From a virus, in the IMG/VR virus record IMGVR_UViG_3300046012_000602, positions 1 to 42,538 of that record: a stretch of DNA of 42,538 nucleotides; one strand, written 5' to 3'. The translations under genes were made by a program, and so were the position numbers. The notes under the pieces are model-generated. The model worked only from the letters and a program-made list of their open reading frames with translations, made no database searches and was not told the DNA's origin. Every line of letters begins with the position of its first letter. The first letter of the stretch is position 1. This document shows, piece by piece, positions 27,962 to 37,553 of this stretch.

Positions 27962-30298
27962 TCAATTTGAGGCTATTGCGGGTTGACCGCCGGAGAACTG
28001 CGGCATTGTGGCATTAGGGTTAACGCTCCCACCTGTAAAATGAAAACCCGGAGCTGCGGGTGCTGCTTGGCTTGTTGTATCAGGCGGTGTTTGGATTGTC
28101 GTATCGGGAACATTGCCCGATGGAGAAACCCCACCTTCTGCGCCACTGATTTGCGAATAGTAATCATTAAGTAAATTTGCATGAACGGATTTAATAATTT
28201 TCATAACGCCCTGTTGTGTTTTTGCCTTAGATAACATATCGGCTGCCGCTGGATAGGCCGCGATAATATTATTAAATGATTGTTTTAATGCGTCATATTT
28301 AGGATCTGAGGCATTTCGCATTGCATCATAGGAAAATTGTCCACTTCCAAATGCTTGCGATAACTCAGGGGCAACTGATGTGAGTTGTTGCTGCGCTGTG
28401 TTTATAACATGCTCGGTAGCGGAATCTTGGGCATATGCTTTATTTAACGCAACATTGCTCGGATCATTATATTTGGTACTAAGCGCGTCAATACTATTAT
28501 CGACCTGCTGTTTAAAATATTGATTATTTAGATAGGCAGGATCACTTTTTTGCTTGATAAGTTGGTTATATTTTTTTTGATAGGAAGCATACGATAAACC
28601 CACCGTACTTGCACCATCACTCCCCGTAATCGTATCAGGACTTTGAATAGTATAATTATCATTCCCACCCTGGACATCTGTAAGCAAATTAGGTATACTA
28701 TTGACATTATTGATAGGGTTTGATATACTTGAACTATGAATATTACTGACATTATTGGAATTTTTATCTTCTTGGGAAGCCTGGCCTATCTGGCTATTTG
28801 GCTGTGTGTTGCCTACTTTGTGGGAAAATGCATCCTCAAGATTATTGAGGCCTTGTGATCCCCAACCTAATGCCGTAGAGGCTGCCTGTGCTGGGTTAAC
28901 TCCTAATCGTGAGGCTGCATCGGTTATTATCGCCCCAGGAAGTGCATATTTTTTTATTGTATCTACTAAACTAGGTTTAACAGGTGGTGCATAGTTTTTT
29001 AATAGTTCTCCTTGTTGATCCCCCGCTGCCTTAGCCACGGATGGTCGAGCGTCTATCATGGCACTTTGTCGATTTAGTGCCTCTTTTGTCGTAGGATATA
29101 AATTCGTTAACGCATTATCTATCGTTCTTCGAAAAGTTAATGTCGCATTTTCGGTAGGTGTTAATGATGTTCCATTGTCTATTTTTTTATAGACACTTTG
29201 TAGACGATCATCTAATAAATTCTTATATTTTAATAAATCATTCCCATTGGCTTGTTCGATGGGCGCAATATTCTGATTTCCTGCGTTTAGTTGTGAGTTA
29301 AGGTCTTTTACTAAATCTTTGCTTGCCTGCTCTCCTGTTGTGTTACTTCCCGGCACAATACCCGCTTTTTGCATATTTACTTCATTTTGAGCAATTATGT
29401 CATTTACAGGAACGGTTTTCGGATCGCTACCAATAATGTTTTGAATTCGTTTCGTTTCCTCACCTAGCTTTATGGGAAGATTTTGCTCAACTTCCATGGG
29501 CGTATTGCCGGGAACATGTTTGTTAAGAACATTCTGGGCGTTTGTTTGATCTTGAAGATAATATGGATTTTTTGCGGCTTGATTTCGTAAATCAACAAGG
29601 ACGGGGCTTCCTCCGGTAATAGGGTTGTTATTTGTCCGTTGTGCCGATATATCCTCGGGTTGTATGGGTATTTCAGGATGGGGAATACTAGGAGAGCCCG
29701 CAGAGGTATTATTAATAGGTAATTGCTCTGCATTCGGATTCAAAGGAGTTGTTTTTGCGCCTGTTGCTGTTTGGACTGTTGTATCAAGAGGTGCAGCTGG
29801 CGTTGTTTTAAATGCGGGATTTCCCTGTTTAAAACGCATGTCGCGACTCATTTTAGCTCCATTTGTTACCACCGAATCTGCAGTTTTTATATCAGGAGCA
29901 GTATGGTCTACTAATTTCATACCCGCAATAACAGGGGCAACCGAGGCGATCGCAGGCGCAGCTCCATGAATAAATTGACCGGCAACATTTGCCACGTCAG
30001 CAGCGGGATCAATCGGTGATCCGACCATATTTCCTAGTGTCTCCGATGCTCCCATATTTGCGGGGGTAGGATTTTGATAATCTGATGCCTCATTATATCC
30101 TTTTGCAAAGTTCTTAGCGGGCTGACTATTCGCAGCCGCACCAATTGCATTTACTGTATTATTAATAGTGCTTTGAGGGTTTAAAAGGGCATTTGCGACG
30201 GTCATTCCTCCCTGTCTTGCGAGGTTAGCCGCATTTTGAAAAAATCCCTCAAACGGATTAATTGGCGGCGTTGGAACATTTCTTGGAAGGGTTGGCAT
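27962..30298 (-). CDS. Large internal virion / DNA-ejection protein
   Basis: 778 residues, rich in Asn, Gln, Ala, Ser and Pro, of low complexity, with an Ala-rich amphipathic start (NPFEGFFQNAANLARQGGMT), a possible membrane-active segment near 455-475, and a helical C-terminal part (YQKKYNQLIKQKSDPAYLNN). Podoviruses place two or three such proteins inside the capsid and eject them to build a channel. Together with the CHAP protein and the 30816 protein it occupies that place in the gene order. A -10 box 6 bases before the ATG fixes the start. Confidence 0.6.
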   Translation of the reverse strand: MPTLPRNVPTPPINPFEGFFQNAANLARQGGMTVANALLNPQSTINNTVNAIGAAANSQPAKNFAKGYNEASDYQNPTPANMGASETLGNMVGSPIDPAADVANVAGQFIHGAAPAIASVAPVIAGMKLVDHTAPDIKTADSVVTNGAKMSRDMRFKQGNPAFKTTPAAPLDTTVQTATGAKTTPLNPNAEQLPINNTSAGSPSIPHPEIPIQPEDISAQRTNNNPITGGSPVLVDLRNQAAKNPYYLQDQTNAQNVLNKHVPGNTPMEVEQNLPIKLGEETKRIQNIIGSDPKTVPVNDIIAQNEVNMQKAGIVPGSNTTGEQASKDLVKDLNSQLNAGNQNIAPIEQANGNDLLKYKNLLDDRLQSVYKKIDNGTSLTPTENATLTFRRTIDNALTNLYPTTKEALNRQSAMIDARPSVAKAAGDQQGELLKNYAPPVKPSLVDTIKKYALPGAIITDAASRLGVNPAQAASTALGWGSQGLNNLEDAFSHKVGNTQPNSQIGQASQEDKNSNNVSNIHSSSISNPINNVNSIPNLLTDVQGGNDNYTIQSPDTITGSDGASTVGLSYASYQKKYNQLIKQKSDPAYLNNQYFKQQVDNSIDALSTKYNDPSNVALNKAYAQDSATEHVINTAQQQLTSVAPELSQAFGSGQFSYDAMRNASDPKYDALKQSFNNIIAAYPAAADMLSKAKTQQGVMKIIKSVHANLLNDYYSQISGAEGGVSPSGNVPDTTIQTPPDTTSQAAPAAPGFHFTGGSVNPNATMPQFSGGQPAIASN

Positions 30299-30304
30299 AT
30301 ATCT

Positions 30305-30313
30305 AGTGTAGCA
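30305..30313 (-). promoter_or_regulatory. Extended -10 element, leaderless start of the 778-residue protein
   Basis: Minus strand TGC-TACACT with only 6 bases to ATG 30298. The same nine bases precede the tail-hub gene at 36056. Transcription would start at or next to the A of the ATG. Confidence 0.5.
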
Positions 30314-30314
30314 T

Positions 30315-30812
30315 CTATGGTTTCACAAATCCAAGAGGGGTCTGTCGTGTTGAACTAATCCATTGTTGTAAAGGAATAGTTTGTACGCCATTATATGTCG
30401 CGCTAATAAGATTTCCTTTAGCATCCAATAGTCCCACATGTCCATCGTTGCCATTTGTCCCATCTGCCTTAAAATAAATCATAGAGCCTGCTGGGGCATT
30501 TTGTATATCTGGGTTAAGTTGTCCCTTTTGCGAGTAGTAGTTTGCAGCATCGGAGGCCGTTGGAAATATGCCAGTTTTGCCATAGACACTCTTTTCAATA
30601 AAACGCTCACATTCACCGTTTTGATCCTGACTACCTAATTGTGCTTGGGCGTTTTGTACATCTTGCGGATTATCCTGTTGTTGCATATATGTTGATAATT
30701 GCTGTACAGAGGCAGTATCCGGATTAATTGGCGAAGAAGCATTACTACTATTTCCTCGTAGTGCGGTTTGTAGATCTGAAATCGAGGCAGTATCGGGATT
30801 AATTGGTGACAT
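30315..30812 (-). CDS. Virion-associated CHAP-like peptidoglycan hydrolase
   Basis: 165 residues. The disordered first 65 contain the peptide SPINPDTAS twice, a small DNA duplication. The catalytic part has GECERFIEKS (Cys near 68), PAGSMIYFKADG and DGHVGLLDAKGN (His near 125), the Cys...His order of CHAP/NlpC-type amidases or endopeptidases. It sits among ejection-type proteins, so it probably opens the cell wall locally during infection rather than at lysis. Confidence 0.75.
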   Translation of the reverse strand: MSPINPDTASISDLQTALRGNSSNASSPINPDTASVQQLSTYMQQQDNPQDVQNAQAQLGSQDQNGECERFIEKSVYGKTGIFPTASDAANYYSQKGQLNPDIQNAPAGSMIYFKADGTNGNDGHVGLLDAKGNLISATYNGVQTIPLQQWISSTRQTPLGFVKP

Positions 30813-30815
30813 ATT

Positions 30816-31625
30816 CTAAGAGCCTTGATAAACGCCTTTTGATCCGGTCAGTATACCAGGATTAATAATTTGTCCCGTCAATGTATTGACTAGATTATTT
30901 CCTACTGTTTGGAATTGATTTGTTTGTTGTATTTTTCCTAATGCTTGTTGATAACTTTGTTTATTTGTTGCCAATGTTGAGAGTGTTTGCCATTCTGAAT
31001 TATCTAATGTGCCCTCAATGTCTAGTTTTTTTAACAAGCCTTGTAATTGGTTATCCTCATCGGTGGTATAGCCCGACATTTGCATGGCTTGATTTTGCTG
31101 GGCGGTTGAAACCCCCATAGCCCCAACGCCTAATTGATTTGTATTTTGGGTATTTTGTGCGTTTACTTGCCCCTGTACATTCTGCTGGGCGGTTGATATA
31201 TCGTTATTAATTGCGGCTAATGAGTTAGCTTGCGGAGTTAAGGCCATTTGCATAGGTAATTCTTGGGCGGCAATCATACCCTCTCGTTGCGAATTAGTAG
31301 CCAGCGAATTTCCCGTATTTGCCGTGACATTTGGGGTCACGCGATAAATACTATTTTCTAAATCATTAACGCTGCCTTGTAAATTATTACTGGTTTGTTG
31401 TAATTGGGGGATGCCATTTTGTTTTTCAAGGTCTTGGTAGGTTGTGCCAACGTTGGGTAATGAATCAGCATAGTTTTTATACGCATTAAACGCATTTGTT
31501 GATTCATTTGATAGATTCGTGGCCTTATCCCCTAAACTTCCGCCTAAATCAGCGGTTGAGGGCGCATGTATATTTGAATAGACGGATGATAATGAAGGTA
31601 AACCGGCACTAGTAAGCGAGTCCAT
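30816..31625 (-). CDS. Gln/Asn-rich internal virion protein
   Basis: 269 residues with very high Gln and Asn, helical coiled segments (LQGLLKKLDIEGTLDNSEWQ) and no cysteine. Low-complexity composition and place before the CHAP and 778-residue genes fit a second ejection protein. It uses many CAA and CAG codons, which the phage Gln tRNAs read. The start is fixed by TGC-TACTAT 6 bases upstream. Confidence 0.6.
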   Translation of the reverse strand: MDSLTSAGLPSLSSVYSNIHAPSTADLGGSLGDKATNLSNESTNAFNAYKNYADSLPNVGTTYQDLEKQNGIPQLQQTSNNLQGSVNDLENSIYRVTPNVTANTGNSLATNSQREGMIAAQELPMQMALTPQANSLAAINNDISTAQQNVQGQVNAQNTQNTNQLGVGAMGVSTAQQNQAMQMSGYTTDEDNQLQGLLKKLDIEGTLDNSEWQTLSTLATNKQSYQQALGKIQQTNQFQTVGNNLVNTLTGQIINPGILTGSKGVYQGS

Positions 31626-31631
31626 AGATTA

Positions 31632-31640
31632 ATAGTAGCA
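31632..31640 (-). promoter_or_regulatory. Extended -10 element, leaderless start at 31625
   Basis: Minus strand TGC-TACTAT with 6 bases to the ATG. The pattern TANNNT directly before a start codon is a hallmark of leaderless genes. Confidence 0.45.
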
Positions 31641-31644
31641 CATT

Positions 31645-31920
31645 TTAGGATAGCGTTACATGTTTCCATGCAACACCCGTCCAGATGTATAACTTAAAAC
31701 TATCAGTAGCAAAGTAGATGCCATTTGATCCCGTGGTCGTTGTTTCTCCCACCGCGGGTAAATTCGCATCTAATCCGGTACGTATATAGATATTACTTTC
31801 TCCTAAATGTCGTTGTTTTATGGCATTGGGCGCAACGTCTAATTGTTGCGTACGTTTGGCAACTAAGCTAGCTACTGTTTTTTCTAGTTGTGTAATGCGG
31901 TTGGCTATAGACTTGTCCAT
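31645..31920 (-). CDS. Small tail protein, coiled coil plus beta domain
   Basis: 91 residues. Residues 1-25 form a short trimer-type coiled coil (ITQLEKTVASLVAKR); the end YFATDSFKLYIWTGVAWKHV resembles the small beta head found in phage fibre tips. Its ATG overlaps the hub stop (TAATG-type), so it is made with the hub and may attach to it. Confidence 0.6.
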   Translation of the reverse strand: MDKSIANRITQLEKTVASLVAKRTQQLDVAPNAIKQRHLGESNIYIRTGLDANLPAVGETTTTGSNGIYFATDSFKLYIWTGVAWKHVTLS

Positions 31921-34900
31921 TATAATGATGCGCTCTCATCCGATTCAGTTAAGAGCATATCGACATCTTGTGAATGTTCTAAGAGCACCGGAGAGATACC
32001 CGAGGAGGCATATAAATCAGTTGCAATTTGGATAGCATGAAATTGTCCCCCATCGGCAGCGGGAATGGGTAAGCGGGTTTTTGTATCACCGACAACTTGC
32101 CCGCTTATGCCTAAATTATGCCAATTATCCTCATAATTAATTTTATACTTCACATCAACATTGGCCCCGATGCCTAAAGGTAAATGATCGGCGCGTATTG
32201 TTAGCTCCTCTTTATTTTTATAATATGCCCCTAAATCAGTAATAATCTCCTCAAGCGTGCCGGTTGTTTGCGGGGCGTTATTAATATTAACATTGTCAAT
32301 GCCATTTGCGACGTTATCTTGCCAGCCGATTAATAAATCACCACCGACGGGTAAAAGAAGCCCCATTGCGACACTTGTTCCCCGGTTACCGGTTGAAATA
32401 GGGTAATCATACGAAAGGGATTTATTAGGATAGTTAATAGTATTCGGCGTTCCCCAGGTATATACGCCCCGCTCAAGCGTGGTACTATCCGAATTATAGC
32501 CTACAGAAATACGCAGTAATGATTGCCAATACGTCATACCCGAGGGCAATACTTCCATATAGTTCCCCTTGCCAATTTTGGGAATGCGTTTGACCTTAAC
32601 AGCCATATCCGCTCCGGTATACTCCAATAAATCCCCCTTATACCCGGCCATAATATATAAGGTTCCATTTTCCCCATACATTGCATTGACCGCGCCTTGC
32701 GGGGTATAGAAGAAGGAATTGTAGGTGACGGAGTACCCATCCCATAAAAACACCATGCCCTGATCGAAATCTTTTATGGCCGAACCTTTCCAGCAACCAA
32801 TGGCATAATATTCATTCCATACCGCAAAACACCGAACGCGCCAGCCAGCAGGTAAACGCAAGCGTTGCGCCTTATATCCCGCCGCGTTAAAACCCGGCTG
32901 CCCATCCCCACCCGCTGCGGATAGCTTTGCAACGTAGCGACCATTACCGATAAGCAGATCATTAATTGCTTGATAAATAGGGTGAAAATCATAATCCGTT
33001 AATAAAAATTGATAGTAGGTATTATAAGTCGCGGTTGTAATATCCGAGGCCGATCCGGTGACAATACTCCCATCACCTACCGTGCTATATAAATGAATAT
33101 GATAGGTTGCCCCAACAACGGGCGTAAATACCGCAGAATAAACAAATTCATACAGTCCGCTACTGGGTAAACTTGCCGTTACTACCGTCATTTGTTCCAC
33201 AACTTGATTAAGGCCATTATGTACGACAAGCGTCCAATCGCCCGTTCCTTTCGCCGATATATTTATTTGAAATGATTTTTGTGGGTCTTGTGCGGGAACA
33301 AAACTTAACGCAGCGGCCTCAGTTAATACCGTCGGTAATGTATAGATTTGCCCGGTACCGCCGCCGGTTTGATCTAAATCCAATCGCGCCGTCGCGCCGG
33401 AAAAAGGCACATCGGTTACATACCCAGGCGTAGACGATCCGGTGGGCACAACATTATTTGCGTTAGCGGTAAGATCATTAGGCGAGGCGGTTAAAAACCA
33501 TTCACCAACTAGCCCACCTCCAACCCCTTCTAAGTTAATAAGATTATTTGCAATAAACTGTGCCTGGGTTTGTTGAGTATTCCATACGCGTACATCATTG
33601 ATATATCCATCAAAAAAGTTTCCATAGGCCGAAGCACCAAAATCAGCACCAATAGCAAAATCAGCAGAGGAGGCACTAATTGCGGTTTTCGTCCCCGTTG
33701 CCGTGCCGACAAGGTTTCCTCCCTCGTAAAATGTTGCGGTAGACGTGGCAGAGGTCCACGACACTTGCACACGATCCCATGTTCCAATTGCTATATTTTG
33801 TAATGTTTGGGTTAAATATTCAAACGCTGTCCCATCATTAGAAATGCCTAATCGTACTTCATAACTCGTCGTAGTAACTAAGGTATTATCTTGAATGGCA
33901 TTAAGCGTGGGAGTCGTCGTCCCGCTCACCGAGGTTAAATAATCAATAACACAATACCCGCTTCCCCCATGTCCATTCGAGGAACCTCCGGCCTCTTGTG
34001 CTGATATTTGGGCTGTTCCTAGCGTAGCGGTTTGAGCGCGGAGAAGAATAGAGCCGCCACCACCACTTGACCCGCCGACCGTTGTTGCATTTGCGCTAAT
34101 AGTTGCCGAGGCCCCCATGGTTAAACTAGCCGTAATAATATACACAATACCTCCACCATTACCCCCTGTTGCATTTCTACTTAGTGTCTCATCGGCCGTT
34201 CCGCCCCCACCCCCGCCAAAAGTTAACGTCGCTAGGTCAGTTGATCCAGATGTGCCGCCTGGTGTCCCCCGTTGGGCTAAATTAGTAGCGGTGCCATACG
34301 CTCCGGCGGTTTGATTACCCCCGCCGCCTCCGGCTGATTCGGTATGGTCTTGTAAGCCTCCGCCCCCACCATTACCGTTAGCGGCTTGTGATTGCGTTCT
34401 TGTGCCCCCCGTTCCCTCTCCTTGAAAGGCTTGATAGGGCGACGTTCCATCTCCACCCGCACCACCACGAAAGCCACAGCCATCTGCCACAATAGAGCCA
34501 TTATTAACGGTATTTTGTGCCCTGTAGGTAATAATACCCCCCACGGTGCCATTCCACGCCTTTGCCGTAAGTGCAACACCGCTATTAATAGTAACCGTTG
34601 CATATTGTTTTTGAACAATCACCTGGGCAGTATTTCCCCCCGAGGAGTTATAGGAAAAATTGAGTGCATCTTGTGTCGTGATAATATTATTCGTGCCGTC
34701 GTAGCCTTGTATGGTGGTTTCTTGTCTCGTTCCCGCCCCGCTTCCTTGCATTTGAATGATTAAAATTTTCTGTCCCACTGCAAAAGAGGCATTGGTGGCA
34801 AAAAGTTGATTTGTATTAATAGTCCCCGAACAGGCCGAATCAATAGGACTATCGGTTGTATTACTAGATATAGTTAAAGATCCATCAGCTTGCGTACCAA

Positions 34901-36047
34901 ATACGCCCGATATGCCCAAAATATCCATAATATAGCCTCGGTGATTACCGCTTTCCTTCCATAAGCCAACTAGTGTCATAGAACTCCCCACGGCGGGAAG
35001 CGAGGCGGGTTTGATAAATGCCTCAAGTGAAAGATCGCCCGTTACTTTTAACGCTGAGGAGGGAGTTGTTTTGACCGCATAATCAGAATTTGCCGCTACG
35101 ACAGAAAATGAATTAGTATTTGTCGGCACACCGCCTATTGAAGCTAGATAATCAGATACAAACGTCGGTGTTCCCGAGGAGATAGGGCCATATCTTCCAA
35201 TAGCATTATCGCTTGTAATATATAAATAATCCTGCTCGCCGTAATACCCTAACCCATTACCATGCGAGTTAGGCATAGTAAATAGGTTAACCGAGGCACC
35301 ATTTGAATATCTTTTATAGACATTTCCTATATCATCGGTGATAAATGTCGCCAGGGAATTAATTTGTATAAGGCTAAACGCATCATAAAAAGCTGTCAAA
35401 TTCCCACCGGCGTTAAAGATGTTAAGAAAGATACTGGTATAAATACCACTGTTAAATGTTACGGTAATAGGCACCCAGGAGGAAGCAGTATCGCCAAGTA
35501 CCGTATCGGCAATAAGTAAATTAGCCCCGCCTATGGCCCCGCCTTGAATTTGTAAATGTGCCCCTGAGCCGCTAGTAATTGCCACCCTTGTATAAAAAAT
35601 AAGCTGATAATCGGTAAACTGCGTCGTGGGAATGCCCGAGCCTGAGGCCGTTGTAAACGCTACTGATCCGGTTGTGGATACCTGTTTAATCGAGTGTGTG
35701 CCAAGATATGCTTGTGTGGTACTCCGCGAAAAGTCTGCACCCAACGTCCAACCGGTTGTATTAGTCTCAAAAGAATTATTACTAATAAGGTTGGTACTAT
35801 TTCCCAAGGGTGCGGTTCTTCCGACAACTTGCTCGCCCCATTTTGGCAAGCCTTTTACTAATGATTGGCCGACTTCAAGAATTGGTTGGGGTAAAAGGCT
35901 AATTTGGGAGGGTTCAGTTCGATAATCAACCCCGCGCGCCCATAGATAGGAACCGCCGAGCTTATTAAAATCAGAAAGACCATCAATCCATGAATTGATC
36001 GGAAAGACACGCCGAGAGTTTTTTGTATTCGCTAGAAACGATGCCAT
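31920..36047 (-). CDS. Tail hub / adhesin with nested lectin-type domains
   Basis: 1375 residues. Residues 1-82 look like the start of a podoviral tail hub. About 83-231 resembles a CBM4/9-type jelly roll (NLISNNSFETNTTGWTLG). About 232-331 has propeller-like strands. A LamG/concanavalin domain starts near 332 (LKVTGDLSLEAFIKP), is interrupted near 395-715 by a glycine-rich module with GGGGG runs, and resumes at about 715-870 (YINDVRVWNTQQTQAQF). A second jelly roll and more propeller strands follow. Probably the receptor-binding hub at the tail. A promoter sits 8 bases before the ATG. Confidence 0.7.
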   Translation of the reverse strand: MASFLANTKNSRRVFPINSWIDGLSDFNKLGGSYLWARGVDYRTEPSQISLLPQPILEVGQSLVKGLPKWGEQVVGRTAPLGNSTNLISNNSFETNTTGWTLGADFSRSTTQAYLGTHSIKQVSTTGSVAFTTASGSGIPTTQFTDYQLIFYTRVAITSGSGAHLQIQGGAIGGANLLIADTVLGDTASSWVPITVTFNSGIYTSIFLNIFNAGGNLTAFYDAFSLIQINSLATFITDDIGNVYKRYSNGASVNLFTMPNSHGNGLGYYGEQDYLYITSDNAIGRYGPISSGTPTFVSDYLASIGGVPTNTNSFSVVAANSDYAVKTTPSSALKVTGDLSLEAFIKPASLPAVGSSMTLVGLWKESGNHRGYIMDILGISGVFGTQADGSLTISSNTTDSPIDSACSGTINTNQLFATNASFAVGQKILIIQMQGSGAGTRQETTIQGYDGTNNIITTQDALNFSYNSSGGNTAQVIVQKQYATVTINSGVALTAKAWNGTVGGIITYRAQNTVNNGSIVADGCGFRGGAGGDGTSPYQAFQGEGTGGTRTQSQAANGNGGGGGLQDHTESAGGGGGNQTAGAYGTATNLAQRGTPGGTSGSTDLATLTFGGGGGGTADETLSRNATGGNGGGIVYIITASLTMGASATISANATTVGGSSGGGGSILLRAQTATLGTAQISAQEAGGSSNGHGGSGYCVIDYLTSVSGTTTPTLNAIQDNTLVTTTSYEVRLGISNDGTAFEYLTQTLQNIAIGTWDRVQVSWTSATSTATFYEGGNLVGTATGTKTAISASSADFAIGADFGASAYGNFFDGYINDVRVWNTQQTQAQFIANNLINLEGVGGGLVGEWFLTASPNDLTANANNVVPTGSSTPGYVTDVPFSGATARLDLDQTGGGTGQIYTLPTVLTEAAALSFVPAQDPQKSFQINISAKGTGDWTLVVHNGLNQVVEQMTVVTASLPSSGLYEFVYSAVFTPVVGATYHIHLYSTVGDGSIVTGSASDITTATYNTYYQFLLTDYDFHPIYQAINDLLIGNGRYVAKLSAAGGDGQPGFNAAGYKAQRLRLPAGWRVRCFAVWNEYYAIGCWKGSAIKDFDQGMVFLWDGYSVTYNSFFYTPQGAVNAMYGENGTLYIMAGYKGDLLEYTGADMAVKVKRIPKIGKGNYMEVLPSGMTYWQSLLRISVGYNSDSTTLERGVYTWGTPNTINYPNKSLSYDYPISTGNRGTSVAMGLLLPVGGDLLIGWQDNVANGIDNVNINNAPQTTGTLEEIITDLGAYYKNKEELTIRADHLPLGIGANVDVKYKINYEDNWHNLGISGQVVGDTKTRLPIPAADGGQFHAIQIATDLYASSGISPVLLEHSQDVDMLLTESDESASL

Positions 36048-36053
36048 ACTACT

Positions 36054-36564
36054 CTAGTGTAGCATGTCGTTTAAAGTTCTTCTAGGCTTGCCATGTGAAA
36101 TCCAATATTTTTTCTTTCTCGCATTCTTAACCGCCTCGCTTATTTTTCTCCTTGTCTCTACAGACTTTGTACGATGAGAACTATGATGAGACATATGCTG
36201 GCTGGGAGTAAGTAATTCTAAATTATCAATTCTATTATCGGTTTTAATCTCATTCTTATGATGAACAACCTCTTTGGGCAAAAAGATAACGTCCTAAATG
36301 TTTTTCCATAACTAAACGGTGTTCTAGGACATACCCATTTGCTTTTACATACGGGTGTTCTTTTGCTTCAATGAGAATGTATCCTAGTTCTGTTTTAGCA
36401 ATTCCCCCTTTCCACCATAATGAGTTCTTCCCACCCATAGCTTGTTTCTGAAATTTATGACGACATTCTTTAGAACAAGTTTTACCTCGACCTTGATCTA
36501 ATTTCCATGACATAATAGAGAATTTCTTATCGCAGACTTGGCATTGAACGATAGTATATTGCAT
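36054..36564 (-). pseudogene. HNH homing-type endonuclease with a +1 frameshift
   Basis: Frame one (from 36564) has a zinc start CQVCDKK...CSKECRHKF, an NUMOD-like GYILIEAKEHP and VLEHRLVMEKHLGRYL, then loses the frame at the T5 run 36284-36280. Frame two continues LPKEVVHHKNEIKTDNRIDN and a helical DNA-binding end. Joined, they give an intact HNH nuclease of about 169 residues. One extra base separates the frames. It may be inactivation, sequencing error in a homopolymer, or +1 frameshifting at CUU-U. It is inserted between adaptor and hub genes. Confidence 0.8.
36056..36064 (-). promoter_or_regulatory. Extended -10 element of the tail-hub gene
   Basis: Minus strand TGC-TACACT, 8 bases before ATG 36047, identical to the box at 30305. 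It lies within the last codons of the HNH gene, so the hub promoter survived or came with the insertion. Confidence 0.5.
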
Positions 36565-36570
36565 ATTGAA

Positions 36571-36579
36571 AGTATACCA
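36571..36579 (-). promoter_or_regulatory. Extended -10 element of the HNH gene
   Basis: Minus strand TGG-TATACT (5 of 6) with 6 bases to ATG 36564. A private promoter is usual for free-standing homing endonuclease genes. Confidence 0.5.
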
Positions 36580-36602
36580 TGTTTAAGTATAAATTAAAGC
36601 TA

Positions 36603-37529
36603 TTATGAGCCTGATGAGATTGAGATGGGGAAAAGATTTGGATTACGTAAACGCGCCCCGCGTAAGCGGCGTTGCGAGGGAATAACTCCCATCTCAACGC
36701 GGCTGCTAAAGGTTGCCTTACCCCAAGCGGCCCATTTATCATATAACGAGCGGAAATAAATACCCTTTGTTGCGTCTTTTTTAATACCCTCGTAGTATTC
36801 AGCCATAGCCGCGTAGTAAAGCACCATATGTATCGCCTCGGGCAATCGTGGCATCTCAGCTATAGTATACGTAAGATCGGGAAAGCCCGAAATTGCTATC
36901 CCCGCATATGCTTTGCCTAGCGTCATTTGCGTGGTACTTGTCCAGCCGGTTATTTTATACCATTGTTTATCCCCGCTCATTTGGAAAAATCGCCCGACCA
37001 TATTTGGTGTCCAGGTTGTCCCATTGCCCACAACCGTTGCATACGGCAGGGCCAATAGGGGCGTAGTATTGGTAATAGAGGTAATGGTACCGGTTGTATA
37101 ATCATCATATTGCATATCTTTTGATTCTGAAACGTATTGGAGGGTGTAGGGAAGGATAGAGGAAGGAATAGGAAATAACTCCATGTAATCAATACGGGGG
37201 AAGACATTAGTTAAATAGTTAGTACTCACCGTTTGTTGAAAGGCAACGATTTGTTGCCATCGATCCTCAGAATATACCGGCGTTGCATCATAGCGTATCG
37301 TTCCGTTAAGCACATATAAAAACTTTAATCGCAAATAGTCCTCAGGCGTGGGGATTTGATTAAATCCGGCTATGGTATTGCCTGTGCGTGTTTCTTCAAC
37401 AACAAAATTATCTAATTCATTTTCTAGCGTCTTTGCATATGAATTAATCGTATCTTTAAAAAACTGGGTGTTTTGAAAATCTGAGGCGGCCTTTTCCGCT
37501 TTCTTATAGAGGGACATAAAAGATAGCAT
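36603..37529 (-). CDS. Head-tail adaptor (connector) protein
   Basis: 308 residues. A helical start, a beta segment (ATVVGNGTTWTPNMVGRFFQ... KQWYKITGWTSTTQMTLGKA) and the motif EMPRLPEAIHMVLYYAAMAE match a widespread adaptor-like phage protein that docks below the portal, functionally like P22 gp4. The C-terminal tail is basic (RRLRGARLR). It precedes the hub in transcription order, as expected. TGG-TATAGT 8 bases upstream supports the start at 37529. Confidence 0.7.
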   Translation of the reverse strand: MLSFMSLYKKAEKAASDFQNTQFFKDTINSYAKTLENELDNFVVEETRTGNTIAGFNQIPTPEDYLRLKFLYVLNGTIRYDATPVYSEDRWQQIVAFQQTVSTNYLTNVFPRIDYMELFPIPSSILPYTLQYVSESKDMQYDDYTTGTITSITNTTPLLALPYATVVGNGTTWTPNMVGRFFQMSGDKQWYKITGWTSTTQMTLGKAYAGIAISGFPDLTYTIAEMPRLPEAIHMVLYYAAMAEYYEGIKKDATKGIYFRSLYDKWAAWGKATFSSRVEMGVIPSQRRLRGARLRNPNLFPISISSGS

Positions 37530-37537
37530 ATATATTA

Positions 37538-37546
37538 ACTATACCA
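37538..37546 (-). promoter_or_regulatory. Extended -10 element of the adaptor gene
   Basis: Minus strand TGG-TATAGT with 8 bases to ATG 37529, in the 24-base gap after the upstream gene. Confidence 0.45.
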
Positions 37547-37553
37547 CAGGGGA

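Noticed and set aside
33950-34490. Collagen-like or low-complexity repeat DNA in the hub gene
   Set aside because: The glycine runs are GG/GGGG blocks without GXY periodicity, so collagen-like is not supported.
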